DNA of 64,000 bases, taken from NCBI RefSeq assembly GCF_046630445.1, contig NC_092341.1, positions 293,884,001 through 293,948,000 of the forward strand, in the 5' to 3' direction. Below the pieces are notes generated by a model. That model had not been told where the DNA came from. It was given only the letters and a program-made list of their open reading frames with translations, and did not search any database. Positions 12,150 through 22,576 of the stretch are shown one piece after another. A program made the position numbers and the translations under genes. Within the stretch, counting starts at the first letter, position 1. Each line of letters starts with the position of its first letter. The stretch is from Rutidosis leptorrhynchoides (taxonomy: Eukaryota; Streptophyta; Magnoliopsida; Asterales; Asteraceae).

Positions 12150-14366
12150 ATGAAGAAAGAGAAACTTGAAGCCGAGCAATCCAAATTCTTGGATATGTTT
12201 AAACAGATAAATGTAAATCTTCCTTTCATTGATGTGATTTCAGGAATGCCTAGATATGCTAAATTCTTGAAAGATCTGATCTCAAATAGAAAGAAAATGG
12301 AAGAACTCTCGGCTGTTACTATGAATGCTAATTGTTCAGCAGTGCTGTTGAATAAGATACCAGAAAAACTATCTGATCCAGGAAGTTTCACAATTCCATG
12401 TTTTTTGGGTAGTCTTATTTCAATAGAAGCATTGGCAGACTTAGGTGCTAGTATAAATTTAATGCCGTATTCACTATACACTAAACTAGACCTTGGAGAA
12501 TTGAAACCAACCAGAATAAGCATACAACTAGCCGATAGATCAATAAAATATCCTAGAGGGATAATGGAGAACATGCTAGTTAAAGTTGGTACTTTAGTAT
12601 TTCCAGTAGATTTTGTTGTTCTGGACATGGAAGAAGATTCTCAAGTTCCTCTCATATTAGGAAGACCATTCTTAAACACGGCTAAAGCAATGATAGACGT
12701 GTTCGGTAAGAAACTGGCCCTAAGTATAGAGGATGAGAGTGTTACCTTTTCAGTTGATAGAGCAATGCAACAACCACAATCTGCAGATGATACATGTTAT
12801 TATATTCAAACTATAGATGCACATGCAGAATTATTAGAAGAATTTCCAGAATTACAAGGAACAGGAGAATGTTCTTTAGGAGAAGGTAATGAACCAATTG
12901 ATGAAGCTGAAATGTTAGCTACACTTATAGCTAATGGATATGAACCAACAACAGAAGAAATTCAAATGCTAAAAGAAGAAGACAGATATCGATACAAATC
13001 ATCGATAGAAGAACCTCCGAAATTAGAGTTAAAGCCACTTCCAAACCATTTGGAATACGCTTATTTACATGGTGAATCTGAATTACCTGTAATAATATCG
13101 TCTTCTCTTACTGAAAATGAGAAATCACAACTCATTTATGTGTTGAAAGCTCATAAACCAGCCATTGCATGGAAGATTCATGATATTAAAGGAATAAGTC
13201 CTTCGTATTGCACACATAAAATCCTTATGGAAGAAGGTCATAAAACGTATGTGCAACGCCAACGAAGACTAAATCCTAATATGCAAGATGTAGTTAAGAA
13301 AGAGATTATTAAACTGCTAGATGCAGGTCTAATTTATCCAATCTCTGATAGTCCATGGGTAAGCCCAGTTCAATGCGTGCCTAAGAAGGGTGGCATGACT
13401 GTCATTACAAATGAGAAAAATGAGCTTATTCCTACTAGAACCGTAACAGGATGGCGTGTGTGTATTGATTATAGAAAATTAAATGACGCCACCAGAAAAG
13501 ATCACTTTCCCTTACCTTTCATTGATCAAATGTTGGAAAGATTAGCCGGAAATAGTTACTATTGTTTTCTAGATGGATTTTCCGGATATTTTCAAATTCC
13601 AATAGCACCCGAAGATCAAGAGAAAACCACATTCACGTGCCCTTATGGTACTTTTACTTACAAACGCATGCCATTTGGACTTTACAATGCCCCTGCAACC
13701 TTTCAAAGGTGTATGATGGCGATTTTTCACGACATGATAGAAGAATGCATGGAAGTTTTCATGGATGACTTTTCAGTCTTCGGTGATACATTTGAATCAT
13801 GTCTAGTTAATCTGGAACGAATGCTTCTTAGATGCGAACAATCAAATCTAGTTCTTAATTGGGAGAAATGCCATTTCATGGTTAAAGAAGGCATCGTTCT
13901 TGGTCATAAAATTTCAAAAGAAGGAATTGAAGTGGATAGAGCTAAAGTAGATGTAATTGCTAAACTTCCACATCCCACCAATGTTAGAGGAGTTAGGAGT
14001 TTTCTAGGGCATGCCGGTTTTTACCGACGTTTCATAAAAGATTTTTCTAAAATTGCCACTCCTATGAATAAACTCCTAGAAAAGGATGCTCCATTCATCT
14101 TTTCAGATGAGTGTATCAAATCTTTTAATATTCTTAAAGAAAAACTCACTAATGCACCGATCATGATAACACCAAATTGGAATCTACCATTTGAACTAAT
14201 GTGCGATGCAAGTGATTTTGCAATGGGAGCCGTTTTAGGACAAAGGATTGAAAAACGATTTCAACCTATATATTATGCTAGTAAGACGTTACAAGGAGCA
14301 CAAACGAACTATACAACTACTGAAAAACAACTCCTTGCTATTGTCTTTGCTTTTGACAAATTTTGA
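12150..14366 (+). CDS. pol: Athila pol part 1: protease, reverse transcriptase, RNase H (start)
   Basis: This is the same frame as gag. The coding frame really begins at 11841, directly after the gag stop; 12150 is only the first ATG. The aspartic protease active site DLGAS is at residues 97-101, in the ALADLGASINLMPY block. The RT core follows, with VCIDYRKLN, a GYFQIP block and the catalytic FMDDF (Asp 539-540). RNase H starts near CDASDFAMGAVLG. The enzymes process the polyprotein and copy RNA to DNA inside particles. The frame ends at TGA (14364-14366), most likely a mutated CGA, because the RNase H sequence continues in frame after it. All catalytic residues seen are present; the element is disabled mainly by stop codons. 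Confidence 0.94.
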   Translation: MKKEKLEAEQSKFLDMFKQINVNLPFIDVISGMPRYAKFLKDLISNRKKMEELSAVTMNANCSAVLLNKIPEKLSDPGSFTIPCFLGSLISIEALADLGASINLMPYSLYTKLDLGELKPTRISIQLADRSIKYPRGIMENMLVKVGTLVFPVDFVVLDMEEDSQVPLILGRPFLNTAKAMIDVFGKKLALSIEDESVTFSVDRAMQQPQSADDTCYYIQTIDAHAELLEEFPELQGTGECSLGEGNEPIDEAEMLATLIANGYEPTTEEIQMLKEEDRYRYKSSIEEPPKLELKPLPNHLEYAYLHGESELPVIISSSLTENEKSQLIYVLKAHKPAIAWKIHDIKGISPSYCTHKILMEEGHKTYVQRQRRLNPNMQDVVKKEIIKLLDAGLIYPISDSPWVSPVQCVPKKGGMTVITNEKNELIPTRTVTGWRVCIDYRKLNDATRKDHFPLPFIDQMLERLAGNSYYCFLDGFSGYFQIPIAPEDQEKTTFTCPYGTFTYKRMPFGLYNAPATFQRCMMAIFHDMIEECMEVFMDDFSVFGDTFESCLVNLERMLLRCEQSNLVLNWEKCHFMVKEGIVLGHKISKEGIEVDRAKVDVIAKLPHPTNVRGVRSFLGHAGFYRRFIKDFSKIATPMNKLLEKDAPFIFSDECIKSFNILKEKLTNAPIMITPNWNLPFELMCDASDFAMGAVLGQRIEKRFQPIYYASKTLQGAQTNYTTTEKQLLAIVFAFDKF

Positions 14367-14390
14367 TCATATCTCGTTCTAGCAAAAACG

Positions 14391-15932
14391 GTGGTCTATA
14401 CCGACCATTCTGCTCTTAGATACCTATTTTCGAAACAAGATGCTAAACCAAGATTAATCCGTTGGATCTTACTCTTACAAGAGTTTGATATTGAAATCCG
14501 AGATAAAAGAGGAGCAGAAAATCTCGCCGCTGATCATCTTTCTCGTCTTGAAAATCCTGAGTTAGAAGTTCTAAATGAATCGGCCATACAAGACAACTTT
14601 CCTGATGAATATCTATTGAAGATAGATTATAAAGAAATCCCATGGTTTGCAGACTATGCAAACTACTTAGTTTGTGGATTCCTTGAAAAAGGATTATCGT
14701 ACCAAAGACGAAAGAAATTCTTCAGTGATATAAAACACTATTTTTGGGAAGATCCACATCTGTTTAAAAGTTGTCCCGATGGGATAATACGCCGATGTGT
14801 ATTTGGAGATGAAGCCAGTAAAATATTAAACCATTGTCACACAGGACCAACAGGAGGGCATTATGGGCCTCAACTAACAGCAAGAAAAGTTTATGATGCT
14901 GGATTCTATTGGCCTACAATTTACAAAGACGCACACCTTCTTTGCAAATCCTGTGATGCATGTCAAAAGGCCGGAAAAATAAGTCAACGTGATGAAATGC
15001 CACAAAATGTCATCCAAGTATGTGAAGTATTTGACATTTGGGGTATTGACTTTATGGGTCCATTTCCAAAATCTCATAATAATCTATATATACTTGTAGC
15101 CATTGATTATGTATCTAAATGGGCGGAAGCACAAGCTCTCCCAACTAACGATGCACGAGTTGTAGTCAACTTTTTAAAACGTCTTTTTGCAAGGTTTGGA
15201 ACACCGAAAGCTTTGATAAGTGATCGGGGTACTCATTTCTGTAATAATCAACTTGAGAAAGTTCTTAAAAGATATGGAGTAACTCATAAAATCTCCACCG
15301 CATATCATCCACAAACAAGTGGACAAGTTGAAAATACCAACCGAGCTTTAAAACGTATTCTAGAGAAAACCGTAGGATCAAATCCGAAGGAATGGTCCAT
15401 TAAATTGGAGGATGCACTCTGGGCTTTTAGAACAGCCTACAAAACTCCAATTGGAACCACACCTTTTAGACTTGTTTATGGAAAAGCATGTCATCTTCCA
15501 GTAGAAATTGAACACAAAGCATTTTGGGCTTTGAAATCATGTAATCTTGATTTACATGAAGCTGGACGTCTACGATTAAGTCAACTAAACGAATTAGAAG
15601 AATTAAGACATGAAGCATACGAAAATTCGTTAATCTATAAAGAAAGAACGAAGAAATGGCATGATAAAAGAATCAGAAGTTCAAAAGAATTTAAAGAAGG
15701 AGACAGAGTTCTTCTTTTCAATTCACGATTCAAGCTATTTCCTGGAAAATTGAAATCAAGATGGTCTGGACCATTCATAGTCAAAAGAGTTTTCCCATAC
15801 GGAACGATAGAATTAATAAATTCAAATGGGATTGAATTTAAAGTTAATGGTCACAGAGTTAAACATTACATACATGGTCCGATGGAAGTCGACAACGAAG
15901 TTAATCACAATTTCGACACCACAGCTAACTAA
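14391..15932 (+). CDS. pol: Athila pol part 2: RNase H end and integrase
   Basis: It continues the polyprotein frame after the stop at 14364-14366; sequence homology starts at 14367, before this ATG. The first 60 residues finish RNase H ([10 protein letters not shown] ... ADHLSRLE). An HHCC zinc finger follows (H near GGHYG, then CKSCDAC). The catalytic triad is Asp 220 (GIDFMG), Asp 278 (SDRGTHF) and Glu 314 ([10 protein letters not shown]), with the usual D-x35-E spacing. The C-terminal part has the [10 protein letters not shown] block typical of plant integrases. No chromodomain is visible, as expected for Athila. A purine-rich AAGTGTGGGG overlaps the stop codon and could act as an internal polypurine tract. 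Confidence 0.94.
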   Translation: MVYTDHSALRYLFSKQDAKPRLIRWILLLQEFDIEIRDKRGAENLAADHLSRLENPELEVLNESAIQDNFPDEYLLKIDYKEIPWFADYANYLVCGFLEKGLSYQRRKKFFSDIKHYFWEDPHLFKSCPDGIIRRCVFGDEASKILNHCHTGPTGGHYGPQLTARKVYDAGFYWPTIYKDAHLLCKSCDACQKAGKISQRDEMPQNVIQVCEVFDIWGIDFMGPFPKSHNNLYILVAIDYVSKWAEAQALPTNDARVVVNFLKRLFARFGTPKALISDRGTHFCNNQLEKVLKRYGVTHKISTAYHPQTSGQVENTNRALKRILEKTVGSNPKEWSIKLEDALWAFRTAYKTPIGTTPFRLVYGKACHLPVEIEHKAFWALKSCNLDLHEAGRLRLSQLNELEELRHEAYENSLIYKERTKKWHDKRIRSSKEFKEGDRVLLFNSRFKLFPGKLKSRWSGPFIVKRVFPYGTIELINSNGIEFKVNGHRVKHYIHGPMEVDNEVNHNFDTTAN

Positions 15933-16104
15933 GTGTGGGGAGAATCAAGTCTTTAAAGGATAATATGTATTTCTGTTAGAGTTAGATTGTCTGTTTTCGT
16001 GTAGTTCTCGAAAATAGAACCCGAATGGTCTTTCCCTAGCAGACCCTAAAGAACTAGTCTTCTCCCCCCATTCTGAATTTTTATTTTTTTTAGGTTTTTA
16101 CGAA

Positions 16105-16521
16105 ATGAAGACTGCCTGTGAACTAAACCATGGTCTAATGCTACACGCTTTGATCACTAAACGTAATAATGACATACTACCGAGTGAATTAGTATCAGTA
16201 ATCAGAGAAAGAATGGACGGAGTTAGAAAAGAATCCAGATGCGAAGATAATAAATTACAATTTGGTAAAGGAAAATCAAAATCCGCAGCGAAAAGAAGAG
16301 CACGACACCTAGAAAGATGTCACAAATGCGGAAAATGGTCACATGGAGGTAAATGTTCAAATAATCAAACCTATTCAAATACCGAATTTGTTACTTTATG
16401 CAGAGACGGACCGTTCATATGTTTAGAAGAAAAAACACTGAATGCTCGAGGTTACGCCTATGTAGCCATGGAAAACCAATTAAACCGACTATCTTATGAA
16501 TGGAATAGATCATATAACTAA
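16105..16521 (+). CDS. Small basic Cys-rich ORF, possible nucleic-acid-binding protein
   Basis: A 138-residue product not normally listed for Athila elements. The N-terminal 45 residues look helical. A strongly basic stretch (GKGKSKSAAKRRARHLE, about 53-69) runs directly into C-H-K-C-G-K-W-S-H-G-G-K-C, with one more Cys near residue 98 followed by RDGP. This can be read as C-x2-C-x4-H-x3-C or as C-x2-C-x8-C-x14-C. The order helical head, Arg-rich run, CxxC finger resembles the cysteine-rich nucleic-acid-binding proteins of carlaviruses and related plant viruses, some of which suppress RNA silencing. This is my reading of the layout and was not tested by search. It sits between integrase and ORF3. 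A pyrimidine-rich run ending in AG (16092-16093) lies 11 bases before the ATG and could be a splice acceptor. The frame is intact although gag, pol and ORF3 carry stops. Confidence 0.6.
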   Translation: MKTACELNHGLMLHALITKRNNDILPSELVSVIRERMDGVRKESRCEDNKLQFGKGKSKSAAKRRARHLERCHKCGKWSHGGKCSNNQTYSNTEFVTLCRDGPFICLEEKTLNARGYAYVAMENQLNRLSYEWNRSYN

Positions 16522-16524
16522 GAA

Positions 16525-17437
16525 ATCTATTTCACAGGTATGTCTGTACAGTTTTTATTTTTATTTTTATTTTTAACCTTTTGATAATAAACGCTAATTT
16601 GTTCGCTAAAAAGTATTAAATTGGTATTGAATAAAATTAGGTTTGGTGACCGAAATTATTGATATCATTCAAAAATTTATTACATCACTGCGAAATTTAA
16701 CGTTTATTCTTAAGGTATAAATATCTTTAATCAATCAACCCAAAATATTTCAAAAATTCGTCATGAGTTAAATTAGGTCTTGGAACCGAAATTACTTTAC
16801 CGAAAAGAGGGGCGCATATTTTTGATAATATTTGATTGATTAAAGTGGGATAAAAAGCCAAAAAGATTTTTAATTTTATTTTTACCATGTTTTTAAAATT
16901 AATATTTAAATCTTAAATTAATATTGTAAACTTTGTAAAAACAATATTTTTAAAAATATAAATATTTGAAAAATTAATATAAGTTTGGTGTGAATTTTTA
17001 ATTTTTAAAATATGAATTTTTAATTTTATGCATTTCAAATTTTAAGTTTGGTGTGAATTTTTAATATTAATTTTGAATTTTATATTTAAGTTGTGTGAAT
17101 TTAAAAACAAAAATTTACTTTATCTCATTAAGTTAAAAATATGATTTTTAAAATTCTTCGTAAGTTGAAGACTAGGTCTTTGAACCGAAATTGCTTTACC
17201 CGAGGGAGGGACGAGAACTTTTATTATCATTATTTTTAATCTTATTGAATTAAAGTATGCCAAAAACATTAAAAAACCCAAAAATCTTTACTTTTAAAAA
17301 AACCGCGCTTTGATTTGACAAATTTTAAAATTTTGTCGAGGGACAGACTAGGACAACGATCCGAAATGCCCTCGATCCTAAAGGAAAATTTTTTTTTTAA
17401 AATTTAATTAATTATAAGTTATATAAAGCATAAGGTT

Positions 17438-17473
<36 letters not shown>

Positions 17474-17685
17474 GAAAACACTGTAGCCGGCACCCCATGC
17501 GATCGCATGGGGTTTGCACTTGGAACCCATGCGATCGCATGGGGACCAAATGCAGGTCAGAAACAAATAACATCAGCTGTTCTGTCTTCCTCACCACAAC
17601 ACACACACATTCACGAAACTCACCCAAAAATTCACCAATTTTCGCCATTTTTCCACCGTAATTCGTCATTTTTCTTGCTCTAATC
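16525..17685 (+). other. Non-coding spacer with repeated modules before ORF3
   Basis: There is no coding frame. An imperfect module with the core GGTCTT.GAACCGAAATT.CTTTACC recurs at about 16639, 16774, 17172 and (more diverged) 17348, and once more after ORF3 at 20581. Two copies of AAGTTTGGTGTGAATTTTTAA lie at about 16980 and 17041. A long A run at 17443-17470 leads into AACACTGTAGC and palindrome pair 3. Confidence 0.65.
17496..17541. repeat. Palindrome pair 3 (upstream of ORF3)
   Basis: CATGCGATCGCATG at 17496-17509 and 17528-17541, start-to-start 32 bp. The flanks extend the dyads to ACCCC...GGGGT (22 bp in all) and CC...GG (18 bp in all). Confidence 0.95.
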
Positions 17686-19876
17686 ATGCCTAGATTCTCA
17701 TTCTTCAGCAAATTGGTAAAAATTACACCCCTAAACTCTATAAATTCCTAGTTTTTGTGATAATTACCAATTTTTTTTACCTAATGCAATTTTGTTAATT
17801 TCTAGTGTAATTAGTGTTAAATTGTTAGTATTTTATGCATGTATAACCTAGATTGATGCTATTTAACATGATTTGAAGCCAAAAACTTCAAAATTTTTAG
17901 AAATCTAGGGTTTGTGTTCTTGAGCAATTTGGGGCTTTTTGATATAAATAGGTTATGGCCGATTTTTGTCATGAATTATTGCTAAATTGAGTAATGTAAC
18001 ATGTTTAGATAGTTAAGTGATCCAAACAATGATCCTAAACATGATTTTTGGAGATTAAAGTGGACTTTTTAAGTCCAAAATTCATGAACTTGATTTATTT
18101 GATATATTTGCCATTTGAGACTTGTTAAATTATTAGTAATGAATATTTTGACATGTTATTTGAGTTAAATGCTTATGAATTTTGTATACATTTTCATATG
18201 TGCTTATTTGAAAAATGTAGAATTGTGAAAAATTGTGAAAATGTGTATAAGTTTAATTTTGATTTAACATGTTATAGTGATTGTTTTAAGTTGTTATTTT
18301 GCTAACACTAATGCATATTTGGATGCACAAATTTTGTGTTTAATGTATTTTACAGAGAGCCGACACTGGAGGTTCAGGAGCATCATCATCTAGATGACCA
18401 GCACCAGCACCAGAACCAGAACCAGAAATGCAACACGAACAAGAACCACAACAGGAACAACAACAGCCTGATCAGCACATACCTTATTATGATCCAGTAC
18501 AGTTTGTTGATGAATTCATAGTATTCCCAATGAGGCCGCCAGTAGAATTCCCAACGATTCCTGAGCACACTCTACATCCTAATCTGAGATTTGATAGAAG
18601 ATGGAGAGATTACGAGACATATCAAAGGAACAAATTCAAATTGGTAACAAAAAATGTAGAGGTGCCAAGGGTAATTGATTGGGCCCCTTTGGAAACGGTC
18701 CATCTAGCTGACCGTGTTAGGCAGCTTTTAGTTCAAAGGTATGGCAGTTCTTCTTTTACAGATTGGGAACATCTTTTCACCATTCGTAGACCTGTATATA
18801 AGGAATTGTGTGTTGAGTTGATGAGTACTGTATCACTTGATACAAATATAGTTAGGATAGATGATAGAAGATTTCTTAGGTTTATCCTTGGCGGTAGGAT
18901 GTACAGAATGTCCATGCTGGACATGGCCAGGGCCTTACAGATATATACTCCTGGTGAGTTGCTATTACCCGATTGTACAAACTTGATTCATTATGGTGAA
19001 CGGGTAGATAGTAACTTTGACGCTGACGCCATTTGGAGGCGTATGTCACATTTTGATGTTTTTACACGAGCAGGAGGACACTCCTATACACATATTGACA
19101 GAGCCGAGCTTCGTATTATTCATAGATTTTTGGCTAACTCGATTACACAAAGAGGTCATAATAAAGAAAAAATTACCTTATATGATTTATTCTACCTAAA
19201 GTGTATTCGGGATCCTAGAAGCTTTGTCAATATCCCTTACTGTGTTACTTTTTATTTATCTAAAATGGTAGAGGGATTGCAGGACGGGAGTATAATAGGA
19301 GGAGGTATTTTTGTTACTCTCATTGGAGAGTATTTAGGTGTTGATAGGAACCAAGGGGGTCCATTACAGATTTGTAGAGAACAGGTTGAGCCCTTAGGAT
19401 TGAAAGTTTATGTGGGTGCTAAGGTATTGAAAAGTAGACGTAACCAGGCAGTACCCTATGAGGGATCTCATCCTCAGGTAGAGAGAGGCTCAGACGAGGA
19501 AATGGAGGAGGCGGTAGACATTAGGGATGTCTTTCGAGATGCTATTCTTGACGTCCACGTTCGTATAGATGAGGAAGCAATGACGAACGCGGCAAGACAT
19601 AGTATGTATGAGCAGTGGAACTCCGAGCGAGTATACGAGGATTATAGGCGATGCCAACACGATAGCTGGTTAGTTCATCAGCACCAAATCATGAGCCAGC
19701 TATCATATCAGGTACCAAATAACTATGTACCTACTCGACCTGCTCATTTTCCGCCACATAGCCCCGATATCCGACCACCCTTTAACCGGTATGACTATAA
19801 CCAAGCCTATCAGAACACCTATAACCAACAATGGAACCCACCCGATGAGATGAACTGGAACCCCTATCCAGACTGA
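17686..19876 (+). pseudogene. Athila ORF3 gene model with one intron and one nonsense codon
   Basis: ATG at 17686 opens ten codons to 17715, where a donor GTAAAAAT begins. An acceptor TTTTACAG ends at 18355. Splicing out this 640-bp AT-rich stretch joins phase-0 ends, and the downstream frame is exactly that of the long ORF at 18428-19876. Only one stop (TGA at 18395-18397, probably from CGA) lies between. An Ala/Pro/Glu-rich linker precedes the long ORF. The CA-rich stretch around 17590-17640 would be the 5' UTR. The matching frame is the main support for the intron. That the stop is a mutation is inference. Confidence 0.6.
18428..19876 (+). CDS. Athila ORF-1-like protein (third ORF)
   Basis: A 482-residue protein with a Gln-rich N-terminus, a conserved middle (a WAPLETVHLADRVRQLL block, an IDDRRFLRFILGGRMYRMSM block, a LYDLFYLKCIRDPRSF block) and an Asn/Tyr/Pro-rich tail. 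It matches the family named ATHILA ORF-1, which lies downstream of integrase in Athila elements. Its function is unknown; the position has been called env-like, but I see no signal peptide or membrane helix, so an envelope role is not supported. The true N-terminus probably lies in an upstream exon (17686), and the ATG at 18428 is only the first after a stop codon. Confidence 0.85.
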   Translation: MQHEQEPQQEQQQPDQHIPYYDPVQFVDEFIVFPMRPPVEFPTIPEHTLHPNLRFDRRWRDYETYQRNKFKLVTKNVEVPRVIDWAPLETVHLADRVRQLLVQRYGSSSFTDWEHLFTIRRPVYKELCVELMSTVSLDTNIVRIDDRRFLRFILGGRMYRMSMLDMARALQIYTPGELLLPDCTNLIHYGERVDSNFDADAIWRRMSHFDVFTRAGGHSYTHIDRAELRIIHRFLANSITQRGHNKEKITLYDLFYLKCIRDPRSFVNIPYCVTFYLSKMVEGLQDGSIIGGGIFVTLIGEYLGVDRNQGGPLQICREQVEPLGLKVYVGAKVLKSRRNQAVPYEGSHPQVERGSDEEMEEAVDIRDVFRDAILDVHVRIDEEAMTNAARHSMYEQWNSERVYEDYRRCQHDSWLVHQHQIMSQLSYQVPNNYVPTRPAHFPPHSPDIRPPFNRYDYNQAYQNTYNQQWNPPDEMNWNPYPD

Positions 19877-22071
19877 TTTAGTTCCATTTGGTTATTTTTA
19901 TGATTTTTATGTTTTTATCTTTTGACTTTTTCATGTCTAAACTTATGTTATTGGATAAATTTGTGTAATTTTTATTATTTTATTATTATTGTGTACTAAT
20001 ATTTCATATTTAGAATTTGAAAGTGGGATATTAAGTCCCATTTCAAATTGTCATGCATGATTATACTTGTATGTATGTATATTTTCGATTGTTCAAAACT
20101 GGGTAAAACAGCGCATTTTCAAAGACTGGCATTAAGTTCAGCAAAAGCTACTAATTTTGACGACAAGATGACAAATAAATGTGATGTAACAACAGACGAA
20201 ATGAACAAATGCTATGCACCATTTATCATTCAGCAAACAAAAGCCAATATATTTGGAAACTTTGGTAAAATTTAATCATTTCTACGCTAATCACCCTCAA
20301 TAATTTAAATTGTACTGATTTCTTGCAAATGAGGGCATTGCAAGATCTTAAGTGTGGGAAGGGGTTAAATTCTTTCGGATTTTTAAAATTTTTATCTTTA
20401 TACACTTGGTTACCATTAAAAATACTAGTAAAGCAGTAGTTGTATTAGAATCTAGTGCTCTCTGATAATAAAGAACAGCCCTAGTCTTATATACTGACTA
20501 CCCAATTCTAGTAAAATTTTTCAAAATTTTCAATTAAATGAACTCAAAATCATGTTTATACATATTTATGAACGATAAAACTAGGTGTTAACACCGAAAT
20601 TATTGTAACCTCGGAAAGGACATAAATTGAGAAACAAACCAAAATGTTGAAATTCATTTAAAATGGAATAGAGGACGATAAAAAGGAAAATAAAAGCCAA
20701 GTGTGGGAAAATTTACCAAGTTATCTTAAACATATGTCACATATTTCTGTAACAAATAACTGAAAATACTTTTGCTTTGGACTAAACTAAACCATTTTAC
20801 CCGATGAAAGAAAAGAAGAGATGGATCTACACGATGAATCAATTCCATCATTAAAAGGAAGTAAAGTCTTCCGAAAAAGACACGCGCTTCTTGATTTAGG
20901 TCAAGAAGTTGTCGTCCAGACCAGCTGTAGGTTGACGAAAAATCTAGAAAAGTCATCACTAAAATCAGCAGGAAATCCACGGACCTCAACATAAAACAGG
21001 GTCGCCAAGTGGTCAGATTTATCCTAACCATGAGAAGGATTTATCTCGTACAATGGGGGGGGCACCGTGCAAATTAGCTTGATAAGACTAATGAATCAGA
21101 TCTCCAGAAAGGATAATCTCCTTAAAAGATCAAAAATCAGCTTTTAAGACTGATATTACTCAATCCTTGAGATTGACTTTAAAGATTGAGAATTACAAAC
21201 TCATGGAATTCAATGATATCTAAACTCGAGCTTGAACGAGAAAATATTTTGATCAAAATTACAAACCGATTTGTTTTCTGAATACCCTATTTTCAATGCG
21301 TTCATTACCATTGAACGTAAAATCCTAGGAATTCACCTGGAATTCATTAGGTCACCTGAACCAAATCGGGTGTCAATCGTAAGAACGGTGGTTGCATAGC
21401 ATGGTCAAAGACAGGACCTTGTGCCAGACCGAAAAATTATAAGGGTGAGCTTTACTATTGCTCCTACCAAGGATAGTAATTGCGTCCGACACGTTATAGA
21501 CCATAATTAAAAGCATGTCAGGGGACATTGCCTTAACAGTTGCTTGTTCAACGCTTTCCTTTACAACCGAACGGTAGTTTACCGAAAGGTAAAATACGGA
21601 GCAAGTATACTGGATGTGTTGCTTTCCTAATACAAGGTTAGCAAGTGGGTGACACAAAACCGCAAGTTTTGAGCTAAAATTTTCAAATCTGAAACCCACC
21701 AAACCCACAAAAATATTTTGCAAACACCGGTGAAGGGTTATTCCGGAAAACTTATCTAGGGTAAAAGCTAGATTGAATTTTCAAAAGATCAAATATTTTC
21801 ATAAAGATCCAATTTCCTTAAGGATCTACATTTTCATAGTCATGTGGGACTGTAAACCGCCTTTCAAATGTGCACTTTGCTTTGGAAACCGAAAGTAAAT
21901 CGGCTATTTGATTGCAAGTGTCGTTGACCTAAACCCGAGGCAACTGTGGATGACACACCCACCTTTAACCATGGTTCTATCGTTACTATCATTGTTTATA
22001 CCGCCGTATAGAAATCACTGATGTACAAAGTGTGAAGAATAAAGAAGTGATTCTAGTATTTCAAGACGATA
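19877..22071 (+). other. 2.2-kb 3' non-coding region of the Athila element
   Basis: There is no recognisable gene. A 75-codon frame (20048-20275) and short frames near 20805-20990 are weak and may be remnants. Three features recur: AAGTGTGGGA at 20350 and 20699, the same 10-mer as in the terminal polypurine tract; the AACCGAAATT-type module at 20581; and a run of nine G at 21054. A 116-residue minus-strand frame (21373-21723) shows no family features. Confidence 0.55.
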
Positions 22072-22109
22072 TTGCTTGAGGTCAAGCAACGCTCAAGTGT
22101 GGGAATATT
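22072..22109 (+). promoter_or_regulatory. Hairpin and polypurine tract of the Athila element
   Basis: TTGCTTG (22072-22078) and CAAGCAA (22083-22089) form a 7-bp stem with loop AGGT. Five bases later comes AAGTGTGGGAATATTT (22095 onward), the plus-strand primer, ending at the base before the 3' LTR. Confidence 0.7.
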
Positions 22110-22576
22110 TGATAATGCCAAAAACGAACATATATTTCATAGCATTATTCATCAAGAAAGACAAGCTTTTAGTTGCAATTGTTCTATTTACAAGTGATAT
22201 TCGTTTAAATAAAAAAAGGTGAAGACAAAAGACAGATTCGACGAATTGAAGACGCAAACGACCAAAAAGTTCAAAAGTACAAAATACAATCAAAGAGGTT
22301 CCAATTATTGATAAGAAACGTCTCGAAATTACAAGAGTACAAGATTCAAAACGCAAAGTACAAGATATTAAATTATACGCAAGGACGTTCGAAAATTCGG
22401 AACCGGGACATGAGTCAACTCTCAACGCTCGACGCAACGGACTAAAAATTACAAGTCAACAATGCACATAAATATAATATAATATTTAAATAATTCTTAT
22501 AATTATTTAATATATTATATTATTTATAAAACCGTCGGCAGAAGAAAACAACCAAAAATGAGCCTCCCCAGCTGGC

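Noticed and set aside
11838..14366. Programmed stop-codon readthrough between gag and pol
   Set aside because: There is no conserved readthrough context that I can see. A second stop inside RNase H shows the same type of change, so mutation is the simpler reading.
18428..19876. A retrovirus-like envelope gene
   Set aside because: No signal peptide, transmembrane segment or cleavage site is visible; the sequence fits the Athila ORF-1 family instead.
21373..21723. Minus-strand 116-residue ORF in the Athila 3' region
   Set aside because: Antisense to the element, no motif, and in a region otherwise without coding signs.
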